5,020 nt of DNA. It comes from Paracoccaceae bacterium (GTDB lineage Bacteria > Pseudomonadota > Alphaproteobacteria > Rhodobacterales > Rhodobacteraceae). A model generated the notes under the pieces. The model was not told the origin of the DNA. It did not search any database and saw only the letters and a list, made by a program, of their open reading frames with translations. The stretch is from the NCBI GenBank assembly GCA_007131465.1, contig SLQN01000459.1, positions 1 to 5,020 of the forward strand. Reading direction: 5' to 3'. Position numbers and translations under genes: made by a program. Shown piece after piece: positions 1-5,020 of the stretch. Position 1 is the stretch's first letter. Each line of letters begins with the position of its first letter.

Positions 1-264
1 GCCTATATCGGCCGCTATGCCGTGCGCGACATGACCAGCGCGGGGTCGTCGCTGAAGTTCTGCCTGGTTGCCAGCGGCGAGGCCGATCTCTACCCCCGGC
101 TGGGCCGGACGATGGAATGGGACACGGCAGCGGGCCATGCCGTGTTGCAGGCCGCAGGCGGCGAGGTTCTGGATTTCGACACGCATCAGCCGCTGCGCTA
201 TGGCAAGCCGGGCTATGAAAACCCGTTCTTCATTGCGCGGCACAAGGCGGTTACACTGGCCTGA
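1..264 (+). CDS. cysQ: 3'(2'),5'-bisphosphate nucleotidase, CysQ-like (inositol monophosphatase superfamily), 5'-truncated by window edge
   Basis: Only the last 87 residues are visible; the frame is open from base 1 and stops at TGA 262-264. Seen: the stretch GSSLKFCLVASGEADLYPR (visible residues 15-33) followed by MEWDTAAGHAVLQAAGG (38-54). This is the second inositol-monophosphatase signature (W-D-x-A-A-G ... A-G-G), and its Asp (visible residue 41) is a metal ligand in the family. The SLKFC...GEADLYPR lead-in and the YGKPGYENPFFIA tail are typical of CysQ rather than SuhB. Known for the family: Mg-dependent, Li-sensitive removal of the 3'-phosphate from PAP (and PAPS), giving AMP. This recycles the by-product of sulfate assimilation and of sulfotransferases. 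Full CysQ proteins are about 260-270 residues, so roughly two thirds of the gene lies upstream. It is separated from the next gene by 103 nt, so co-transcription is possible but not shown. Confidence 0.9.
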   Translation, partial: AYIGRYAVRDMTSAGSSLKFCLVASGEADLYPRLGRTMEWDTAAGHAVLQAAGGEVLDFDTHQPLRYGKPGYENPFFIARHKAVTLA

Positions 265-282
265 CAGGCTCCGCACGCCTGT
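264..282 (+). terminator. weak hairpin at the end of the cysQ-like gene
   Basis: ACAGGC (264-269) and GCCTGT (277-282) form a 6-bp stem with a 7-nt loop, overlapping the last base of the cysQ stop codon; two G-T pairs could extend it outward. There is no T-run after the stem, so this is not a convincing intrinsic terminator. It could attenuate transcription, protect the mRNA 3' end, or be chance in GC-rich DNA. Confidence 0.25.
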
Positions 283-357
283 TGGAAGCGCGAAGTGTTT
301 GCAACAGGGACTTGAGCTTTGGCTTGCGCTGGGGTCTTGTGCTGACACGCTTTCGGC

Positions 358-362
358 AGGAG
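358..362 (+). promoter_or_regulatory. ribosome binding site of GT-A (decides its start)
   Basis: AGGAG lies 5 nt before the ATG at 368. The same reading frame is open much further upstream (to 68), but that stretch runs through cysQ in another frame and resembles no glycosyltransferase. The Shine-Dalgarno match and the gap position therefore fix the start at 368. Confidence 0.75.
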
Positions 363-367
363 CGCGC

Positions 368-1399
368 ATGCTGACTCCGTTACCTTTCTGGCAGGATCAA
401 TGGTTCGCCTTCCGCATGCACTGGAAGCGGCGGCGCTACCGCGCGCGCGCCATTGCCCGCGCGCGCGATCTGACCTGCCTGAAGCGCGGCCCGCGCTGGG
501 GCAGGGGGGCGATCCTTCTGTTCTGCACCATCCGCAATGAAATCGAGCGGATCGACTGGTTCCTGCATCATTATCGCGCGCTGGGGGTGGGACATTTCAT
601 CTTTGTGGACAATGCCAGCACCGATGGCACGCGCGCGCATCTGCTGGCGCAGCCCGACGCGACCGTCTATGCGACCGAGGCCAGCTACAAGCGCGCGCGC
701 TTCGGGATGGACTGGATCAACTGGCTGATGCTGCGCCATGCGCGCGGGCATTGGTGCGTGGTCGCGGATGCGGATGAATTGCTGATCTATCCGCATTGGC
801 AGACGCGGCCCCTGCGGGCGCTGACCGACTGGCTGGACGCGCAGGGCCAGCCTGCGCTGCCTTCGATGATGCTGGAGTTATACCCCAAAGGCCCGCTGGA
901 TCAGGCCGCCTGCCATCCGGGCATCGACCCGGTGCAGGCGCTCAACTGGTTCGATGCGGGCAATTATACGATCACCCACAAGCCCCTGCTGGATTGTCTG
1001 CTGGTGCAGGGCGGTCCGCGCGCGCGGTGTTTCTTCGCCCAGACGCCGGAACGGGCGCCAACCCTGACCAAGCTGCCGCTGATCCGCTGGAACTGGCACA
1101 ACGCCTGGGTCAATTCCACCCATTCGATATTGCCGCGCCATCTGAACCGGCAGTTCGCCACGGATGGGGGCGAGGGGGTGTCGGGCCTGCTTTTGCACAC
1201 CAAATTCCTGGCCACTGTGGTCGAGAAGGCGAAGATCGAAAAGGCGCGGGGTGAACATTTCGGCAATGCCGCCGTGTTCGACAGTTATTATGACACGGTG
1301 GCCGAGGCCCCTGATCTGTGGTGCGCGCAGTCCACGCGCTATGAGGGCTGGCAGCAGATGGAGGATCTGGGCCTGATGTCACGCGGCGGCTGGGCCTAG
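368..1399 (+). CDS. glycosyltransferase family 2-like protein (GT-A), Glyco_tranf_2_4 type
   Basis: A 343-residue protein with a GT-A-fold nucleotide-sugar-dependent transferase domain. Seen: a basic N-terminal segment of about 45 residues with many Arg/Lys (including YRARAIARARDL, 24-35). Then come a beta-strand plus TIRNE (54-58), VDNASTDGT (80-88, the usual nucleotide-sugar-binding 'DN.STDGT' motif), TEASYK (103-108), and ADADEL (133-138) whose D134-x-D136 is the expected metal/UDP-binding DXD. Further C-terminal are YPKGP (172-176), QGG.R.R (214-220) and STHSILPR (250-257). No signal peptide or membrane helix is evident, so it is probably cytosolic or peripheral on the inner membrane. Known family members transfer sugars to surface or extracellular polysaccharides; donor and acceptor cannot be read here. 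It is a paralogue of GT-B downstream: 297 residues align without a gap at about 48% identity (hand count). The C-terminus ends in LGLMSRGGWA, nearly as in GT-B. Specific substrate unknown. Confidence 0.87.
   Translation: MLTPLPFWQDQWFAFRMHWKRRRYRARAIARARDLTCLKRGPRWGRGAILLFCTIRNEIERIDWFLHHYRALGVGHFIFVDNASTDGTRAHLLAQPDATVYATEASYKRARFGMDWINWLMLRHARGHWCVVADADELLIYPHWQTRPLRALTDWLDAQGQPALPSMMLELYPKGPLDQAACHPGIDPVQALNWFDAGNYTITHKPLLDCLLVQGGPRARCFFAQTPERAPTLTKLPLIRWNWHNAWVNSTHSILPRHLNRQFATDGGEGVSGLLLHTKFLATVVEKAKIEKARGEHFGNAAVFDSYYDTVAEAPDLWCAQSTRYEGWQQMEDLGLMSRGGWA
440..467 (+). repeat. alternating CG inverted repeat early in GT-A
   Basis: Two runs of strictly alternating C and G (440-450 and 458-467) flank the 8-nt spacer CCATTGCC (450-457) and could pair as a 10-bp stem. 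It lies about 75 nt into the GT-A coding sequence and encodes the Arg-Ala-rich YRARAIARAR. The structure is real in the sequence; a role is not shown, since Arg/Ala codons in GC-rich genomes readily give such runs. Confidence 0.5.
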
Positions 1400-1424
1400 G
1401 GTCGGGCGCGGTGCCTTTGTCAGA

Positions 1425-1439
1425 GCGCGCATCGCGCGC
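1425..1439 (+). terminator. GC-only hairpin downstream of GT-A (weak terminator candidate)
   Basis: GCGCGC (1425-1430) and GCGCGC (1434-1439) make a 6-bp all-GC stem with a 3-nt loop, 25 nt after the GT-A stop. No T-run follows; the next bases are AACCTCATGAAAG. It could slow or end transcription between GT-A and the GT-B operon, but a classical rho-independent terminator is not supported. Confidence 0.3.
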
Positions 1440-1452
1440 AACCTCATGAAAG

Positions 1453-1482
1453 TTGCGTCTTTCGGGGCAAAGCGTTTATACG
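1453..1482 (+). promoter_or_regulatory. candidate sigma-70-type promoter for the GT-B operon
   Basis: TTGCGT (1453-1458, -35-like) is followed after 18 nt by TATACG (1477-1482, -10-like, 4 of 6 consensus bases). This lies in the only AT-richer patch of the window (about 1441-1510), which sits in the 154-nt gap before GT-B. The -10 region is embedded in a small inverted repeat, GCGT-TTAT-ACGC (1472-1483), which could be an operator half or chance. A leader of roughly 65 nt would result. The call comes from pattern and position only. Confidence 0.4.
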
Positions 1483-1537
1483 CGATGTTAATGAAAACAA
1501 GAAATGCGTCAGTAACCCTGCGGGGGTGACGATGCGT

Positions 1538-1543
1538 GAGGGA
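1538..1543 (+). promoter_or_regulatory. ribosome binding site favouring the ATG at 1554 for GT-B
   Basis: GAGGGA lies 10 nt before ATG 1554; a second, closer AGGG (1548-1551) is only 2 nt away. The frame also has a GTG at 1536 preceded by GGGGG (1522-1526), which would add six residues (GTG-encoded Met-R-D-G-R-A). ATG 1554 is preferred because of the start codon and because it gives a length like GT-A, but the GTG cannot be excluded. Confidence 0.5.
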
Positions 1544-1553
1544 TGGCAGGGCC

Positions 1554-2564
1554 ATGAGTGTGCTTGGTCAGATCAGGCTGCGGGCAGAACGGCATGCGAA
1601 GCTGTTTCGCTGCCTGCGCAAGAGCGCATCGCTGCGGTTGCGCACGAAGCGCACCGACATGATCCGCCCGCGCGATATCCTTGCCTTTGTGACGCTGCGC
1701 AACGAACTGATACGGCTGCCCTATTTCCTTGATTATTACCGTGCGCAGGGGGTGCGGCATTTCCTGATCGTGGACAATGGCTCCACCGACGGCTCGGCAG
1801 AGTATCTGGAGGCGCAGCGCGATGTCTCGCTGTGGTCGACCGAGGCCAGCTACAAGGGCGCGGGCTACGGGGTGGACTGGCTGAACCATCTGTTGTGGCT
1901 TTACGGGGCCGGGCATTGGGTGCTGGTGCTGGATGTGGACGAATTTCTGGTCTACCCGTTCTGCGACACGCGTCCGCTTTCGGCGCTGACCGACTGGCTC
2001 GACAGTCAGGGGCGGCGATCTTTCGGGGCGATGTTGCTGGACATGTATCCCAAGGGGCCAGTGTCCGCGCAGCCCTACCGGTCGGGCCAGAACCCGTTCG
2101 AGATTGCGCGCTGGTTTGATGCCGGAAACCTGTCGATCCGGCGCAATGCAAAGTATCAGAACCTGTGGATACAGGGCGGTGTGCGTCAGCGGGTGATCAT
2201 GGCGGACGCGCCGCACAAGGCGCCCGCGCTCAACAAGACGCCCCTGGTGCGCTGGTCGCGCAAATACGCCTATGCCAGTTCGACCCATACGCTGTTGCCG
2301 CGCGGCCTGAACAAGGTCTATGACGATACGGGCGGCGAATTTGCCTCCGGCGTGCTGCTGCATGCGAAATTCCTGGATACCATCGTGGAAAAGACGCGCG
2401 AGGAAATGGCGCGGGGCGAACATTACGCGGGCAGCCGTGAATACCGCGCCTATTCCCGGATACTGGCGCAGACGCAGGATCTGTGGTGCGACTGGTCAAG
2501 CGAGTATATCAACTGGCGGCAACTGGAAATCCTGGGCCTGATGTCGAAAGGGGACTGGGCATGA
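1554..2564 (+). CDS. glycosyltransferase family 2-like protein (GT-B), paralogue of GT-A
   Basis: A 336-residue GT-A-fold transferase. Seen: a strongly basic N-terminal segment (about residues 8-40, with RLRAERHAKLFRCLRK and SLRLRTKR), then TLRNE (47-51), VDNGSTDGS (73-81), TEASYK (96-101), and LDVDEF (126-131) with D127-x-D129 as the DXD metal/nucleotide site. Further on are YPKGP (165-169), QGG.R.R (207-213) and STHTLLPR (243-250). No signal peptide or membrane helix is seen. It matches GT-A without any gap from residue 40 to the C-terminus (constant offset of 7), about 48% identity by hand count, so the two arose by duplication. The least conserved block is residues 194-203 (SIRRNAKYQN against TITHKPLLDC in GT-A), after the catalytic core, a plausible place for altered acceptor choice (inference). 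The stop overlaps the next start (ATGA, 2561-2564), which implies translational coupling with the GT14 gene. Likely role: one sugar-transfer step in surface or extracellular glycan assembly; exact substrates unknown. Confidence 0.88.
   Translation: MSVLGQIRLRAERHAKLFRCLRKSASLRLRTKRTDMIRPRDILAFVTLRNELIRLPYFLDYYRAQGVRHFLIVDNGSTDGSAEYLEAQRDVSLWSTEASYKGAGYGVDWLNHLLWLYGAGHWVLVLDVDEFLVYPFCDTRPLSALTDWLDSQGRRSFGAMLLDMYPKGPVSAQPYRSGQNPFEIARWFDAGNLSIRRNAKYQNLWIQGGVRQRVIMADAPHKAPALNKTPLVRWSRKYAYASSTHTLLPRGLNKVYDDTGGEFASGVLLHAKFLDTIVEKTREEMARGEHYAGSREYRAYSRILAQTQDLWCDWSSEYINWRQLEILGLMSKGDWA
2547..2553 (+). promoter_or_regulatory. ribosome binding site of the GT14 gene inside the end of GT-B
   Basis: AAAGGGG ends 7 nt before ATG 2561, within the last codons of GT-B. 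The frame is open upstream to 2483 (GTG), but that stretch lies within GT-B. The good Shine-Dalgarno match and the ATGA overlap fix the start at 2561. Confidence 0.7.
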
Positions 2565-4240
2565 ATGCCACTGCGACCGGCACGCTGGGCATCGTGATGC
2601 TGTGCCACACGGCCTTGCGCCGGGCCGCGCAGGTGGCGCGGTTTTGGCTGGAGGCGGGCTGTCCGGTCGTGATCCATCTGGACCGCGCGGTCCCTGCGGC
2701 AGAGGCACAGGCGATGCGCGACGATCTGGGAAGCCATCCGCTGCTGGCCTTCGGGCCGCGCCATCGCTGCGACTGGGGGTCTTGGCATCTGGTCGCGGCG
2801 ACGCAGGATGCCTGTGATCTGCTGCTGCGCCAGTTCCCGCAGGTCGGCCATGTGTTGCTGACATCGGGGGCCTGCCTGCCCTTGCGCCCGGCGACCGACA
2901 TGCAGGCTTATCTGGCCGCCCATCCGCAGACCGATTTCATTGAATCGGTCGCCATCGAGCACGCGACATGGACGATGGGCGGGCTGTCGGAAGAACGCTT
3001 CACGCTTTATTTTCCGTTCAACTGGCACAAACAGCGCTGGGCCTTCGACCAGTTCGTCGAGGTGCAGCGCAAGCTGCGCATCCGCCGCGAGATCCCGCGC
3101 CCGCTGCGCCCGCATATGGGGTCGCAATGGTGGTGTCTGACGCGCGCGACGCTGAGCGCGATCCTGAACGACCCGAAGCGCAAGCGGTATGAACGGTATT
3201 TCCGCCGCAACTGGATTCCCGACGAATCCTACTTCCAGACCCTTGCGCGCATGCATGCGCGCGCGATCGAGAGCCGGTCGCTGACACTGGTGAAGTTCGA
3301 CCGCAATGGCCGACCGAACCTGTTTTATGACGACCATCTGCACCTGTTACGCCGGTCGGACTGTTTCATGGCGCGCAAGATCTGGCCCGAGGCGAACCGG
3401 CTGTATGATTTCTTCCTGTCGGATGCCGCCCGCAAACTGCCCCCAGTGGCCCCCGAACCCGCCAAGATCGACCGGTATTTCGAACTGGCCGAACGCCAGC
3501 GCACGCAGGGCCGCGCCGGGCTTTACATGCAAAGCCGCTTTCCCGGCATCGACAGTTCCGCAAGCAAGACGGCGGGTCCCTATTCCGTCTTTTCCGGCTT
3601 CGACCATATGTTCGAGCATTTCGAGCATTGGCTGGGGCAGGTGACCGGCACGCGCCCGCATGGCCATCTTTATGCGCCCGAGCGGGTGCAGTTTCACGGC
3701 GGCGCGAAAGTCTGGCATGGCGCGATCAGCGATTCTGCTGCGATCCGCGACTATAACCCGCGCATGTTCCTGACGAACCTTCTGTGGGCCACGCGCGGAG
3801 AGCGGCAGTGCTTCGCCTATGGCCCCGAAGATACGATGGACCACGAGGTCAACTGGTTCATGGCCACCGATACCAATGCCGAGATCCATGTGATCCGGGG
3901 CGCATGGGTGCTGGGACTGTGGCAGCGCGCCGAGATTTCGGAGTCGGTGGTCGCCGAGGCGGGGCGTCTGCACAGGCGCGAACAGGACTGGCTGGAGATC
4001 CTGCAGTCGCGCTGGCGCATGGCGCGGCTTCAGGTCTGGAGCGTGGCAGACATCCGTCACGCGCCCGAACTCGCGCTGAAAAAGGCCGTGTCCGAGATTG
4101 CGGACCCGGTCGCGCTGACGGCGCATGGCACAGCGCCCCTGCGCCCGCTGGACGGGTTCGATGCCTATCTGCTGGCGTTGCGCAATGCGGGGCTTGCGCC
4201 GCAGGTCTTCAAGAACTTTCAGGGCGACGCCCGGCGATAA
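2561..4240 (+). CDS. GT14 'Branch' domain glycosyltransferase (beta-1,6-GlcNAc-transferase-like) with extra C-terminal domain (DUF5928-like)
   Basis: A 559-residue two-part protein. Residues about 8-285 match the core-2/I-branching (GT14, PF02485) family: LGIVMLCHT (9-17), IHLDR (38-42), DWGSWHLVAAT (71-81, the family's 'W-G-x-x-S/W-L-V' region), LLTSGACLPLRP (99-110, equivalent to 'LSG.D.PL'), GSQWWCLTR (187-195) and PDESYFQTL (220-228). E222 aligns by motif with the family's catalytic base. Known eukaryotic members add beta-1,6-GlcNAc branches or start xylosyl linkages; bacterial members are little characterised. Residues about 300-559 form a second domain rich in aromatics and His (DHMFEHFEHWLG, 348-359; DHEVNWFMATDTNAEIH, 427-443). 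I recall such a tail as DUF5928 in Rhodobacteraceae, function unknown; no P-loop or other catalytic signature is evident. No signal peptide or membrane helix is seen, unlike the Golgi type II enzymes, so it should act in the cytosol. It overlaps GT-B by 4 nt and is followed 11 nt later by the sulfotransferase. Confidence 0.86.
   Translation: MNATATGTLGIVMLCHTALRRAAQVARFWLEAGCPVVIHLDRAVPAAEAQAMRDDLGSHPLLAFGPRHRCDWGSWHLVAATQDACDLLLRQFPQVGHVLLTSGACLPLRPATDMQAYLAAHPQTDFIESVAIEHATWTMGGLSEERFTLYFPFNWHKQRWAFDQFVEVQRKLRIRREIPRPLRPHMGSQWWCLTRATLSAILNDPKRKRYERYFRRNWIPDESYFQTLARMHARAIESRSLTLVKFDRNGRPNLFYDDHLHLLRRSDCFMARKIWPEANRLYDFFLSDAARKLPPVAPEPAKIDRYFELAERQRTQGRAGLYMQSRFPGIDSSASKTAGPYSVFSGFDHMFEHFEHWLGQVTGTRPHGHLYAPERVQFHGGAKVWHGAISDSAAIRDYNPRMFLTNLLWATRGERQCFAYGPEDTMDHEVNWFMATDTNAEIHVIRGAWVLGLWQRAEISESVVAEAGRLHRREQDWLEILQSRWRMARLQVWSVADIRHAPELALKKAVSEIADPVALTAHGTAPLRPLDGFDAYLLALRNAGLAPQVFKNFQGDARR
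3245..3262 (+). repeat. 18-bp perfect palindrome within the GT14 gene
   Basis: GCGCGCATGCATGCGCGC reads identically on both strands, centred between 3253 and 3254. It lies in a 22-bp stretch of strictly alternating purines and pyrimidines (3244-3265). It encodes residues around ARMHARA (229-235). It could extrude, adopt Z-form, or bind a dimeric protein, but it is inside a coding region and may be a by-product of Ala/Arg/His codon use. Confidence 0.6.
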
Positions 4241-4243
4241 AGG
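4239..4243 (+). promoter_or_regulatory. ribosome binding site of the sulfotransferase gene
   Basis: AAAGG overlaps the TAA stop of the GT14 gene and lies 8 nt before ATG 4252. With only 11 nt between the two genes, no separate promoter is expected. Confidence 0.55.
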
Positions 4244-4251
4244 TGTGAAAG

Positions 4252-5020
4252 ATGTCCCTGACTGCCTCGTTTCGGTATTTCGTCGTGCTGGCAGAGATGC
4301 GCACCGGATCGAACCTGCTGGAAGCCTGCCTGAACAGCTTTGAGGGGTTGTCCTGTCATGGCGAGGTGTTCAACCCGCATTTCATCGGCTACCCCAAGGC
4401 CGAAACCACCTTCGGTTTCGACCGCGCGGCACGCGATGCCGACCCGCTGGCCGTGCTGGGCGCGATGGCCCAGGCGCCGGGGCTGGCCGGGTTTCGCTAT
4501 TTCCACGATCACGATGCCCGCGTGTTTGACACCTTCATGCGTGACCCGGCCTGCGCCAAGATCGTGCTGACACGCAACCCGCTGGAATCCTATATCTCGC
4601 TCAAGATCGCACGCGAAACGCAGCAATGGCGGCTGGGCGATGTGGGGCAGCGCAAGACGGCAAAGGTTGTTTTCGATCCCGCCGAATTTCAGGACCACGT
4701 CAGCACGCTTCAGGCGTTTCAGTTGCGCGTGCAGGCGCAGTTGCAGCACAGCGGGCAGACGGCATTCCATCTGGCCTATGAGGATATCACCGATCTTGAT
4801 GTGCTCAACGGACTGTCGCGCTGGCTCGGGGTGGCGGGACGGATCGAGGGCTTGCCGCGCAAGCTCAAGCGCCAGAACCCCGAGGCGCTGGAAGACAAGC
4901 TGGTCAATCCCGAGGCGCTGGCTGACGGGATTGCGCGGCTGGACCGCTTCAACCTTGCGCGCAGCCCCAGTTTCGAGCCGCGCCACCCACCGGTCCTGTG
5001 GGCTTTCCGGGCGTGCCGCA
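4252..5020 (+). CDS. sulfotransferase, NodH-like (PAPS-dependent), 3'-truncated by window edge
   Basis: The frame is open from ATG 4252 to the end of the window; 256 residues are visible and no stop is reached. Seen: a beta-strand followed by EMRTGSNLL (15-23), the R-T-G-S/T-x-x-L 5'-phosphosulfate-binding loop that replaces the classic P-loop in sulfotransferases. Then HGEVFNPHFIG (36-46, as in NodH/Stf proteins) and KIVLTRNPLESYISLKIA (103-120), the 3'-phosphate-binding region with R108 and S113. A YEDI motif (176-179) sits in the position of the late beta-strand. Known for the family: transfer of sulfate from PAPS to a carbohydrate hydroxyl, releasing PAP; NodH sulfates rhizobial Nod factors. 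Here the acceptor is unknown, but the position directly behind three glycosyltransferases suggests a glycan or glycolipid (inference). It is most likely the last visible gene of the operon starting at GT-B. No membrane segment or signal peptide is visible, so a cytosolic reaction is expected. A family relative acting on another substrate cannot be excluded. Confidence 0.83.
   Translation, partial: MSLTASFRYFVVLAEMRTGSNLLEACLNSFEGLSCHGEVFNPHFIGYPKAETTFGFDRAARDADPLAVLGAMAQAPGLAGFRYFHDHDARVFDTFMRDPACAKIVLTRNPLESYISLKIARETQQWRLGDVGQRKTAKVVFDPAEFQDHVSTLQAFQLRVQAQLQHSGQTAFHLAYEDITDLDVLNGLSRWLGVAGRIEGLPRKLKRQNPEALEDKLVNPEALADGIARLDRFNLARSPSFEPRHPPVLWAFRACR

Noticed and set aside
312..340. Possible promoter for GT-A: TTGAGC (312-317) and TCTTGT (335-340)
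   Set aside because: The spacing is 17 nt but the -10 box matches only 3 of 6 consensus bases; too weak to annotate, although a start in this gap remains possible.
68..367. Upstream extension of the GT-A reading frame by 100 codons
   Set aside because: It runs through cysQ in another frame and encodes a Trp/Arg/Cys-rich sequence unlike any glycosyltransferase; AGGAG 5 nt before ATG 368 marks the real start.
1488..1502. CtrA-like site (TTAA at 1488-1491 followed by N7)
   Set aside because: The second half would have to be TTAA at 1499-1502 but reads AAGA, so only a half-site is present.
1491..1529. Possible 12-residue leader peptide (MKTRNASVTLRG) before GT-B
   Set aside because: No Shine-Dalgarno sequence precedes it, the peptide has no run of one amino acid typical of attenuators, and no alternative hairpins follow.
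1509..2423. Long antisense open frame of 304 codons opposite GT-B
   Set aside because: It lies fully opposite a well-supported glycosyltransferase, and its protein has no recognisable motif. Part of it resembles the antisense frame at 878-1258 only because both mirror the paralogous GT genes in the same codon register.
2450..4126. Two long antisense open frames (2450-3343 and 3347-4126) opposite the GT14 gene
   Set aside because: Typical shadow frames of GC-rich genes; rich in Arg/Gln/His/Pro with no domain, and without a gene-like arrangement of their own.
4219..4986. Antisense open frame of 255 codons opposite the sulfotransferase gene
   Set aside because: The + strand frame contains clear PAPS-binding motifs and a good start context; the antisense product has no recognisable features.

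Overview
This GC-rich window (about 60-65% G+C by eye) carries five genes, all on the + strand and densely packed. The encoded proteins resemble those of alphaproteobacteria, most likely the Rhodobacteraceae/Roseobacter group. This placement rests on the style of the CysQ C-terminus, the paired Glyco_tranf_2_4-type glycosyltransferases, the two-part GT14 protein and the NodH-like sulfotransferase. No genus can be named from the sequence alone. There are no tRNA or rRNA genes, insertion sequences, CRISPR arrays or phage genes, and nothing suggests recent horizontal transfer.

Layout: (1) 1-264 is the 3' end of a cysQ-like 3'(2'),5'-bisphosphate nucleotidase. (2) After a 103-nt gap comes a family 2-like glycosyltransferase, here GT-A (368-1399). 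(3) A 154-nt gap with a small AT-richer island and a plausible promoter precedes a second, paralogous glycosyltransferase, GT-B (1554-2564). (4) GT-B overlaps, by ATGA, a 559-residue protein (2561-4240) with an N-terminal GT14 'Branch' (core-2/I-branching, beta-1,6-GlcNAc-transferase-like) domain and an extra C-terminal domain of about 260 residues. (5) Eleven nucleotides further on starts a sulfotransferase related to NodH (4252 to the window end, incomplete). GT-B, GT14 and sulfotransferase look like one translationally coupled transcription unit. GT-A may be co-transcribed or have its own signal.

How the genes may work together (inference): two soluble, cytosolic-type glycosyltransferases, a branching-type glycosyltransferase and a PAPS-dependent sulfotransferase are what one would expect for making a decorated, possibly sulfated, surface or extracellular glycan. 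CysQ removes PAP, the inhibitory by-product of PAPS-dependent sulfotransferases, so its presence upstream could be functional, although cysQ is also an ordinary housekeeping gene. No polymerase, flippase or export gene lies in the window, so the product and its destination cannot be deduced.

The most notable structural observations are the gap-free 48% identity of the GT pair, the composite GT14 protein, the regulatory-looking gap at 1400-1553, and an 18-bp perfect palindrome inside the GT14 gene.
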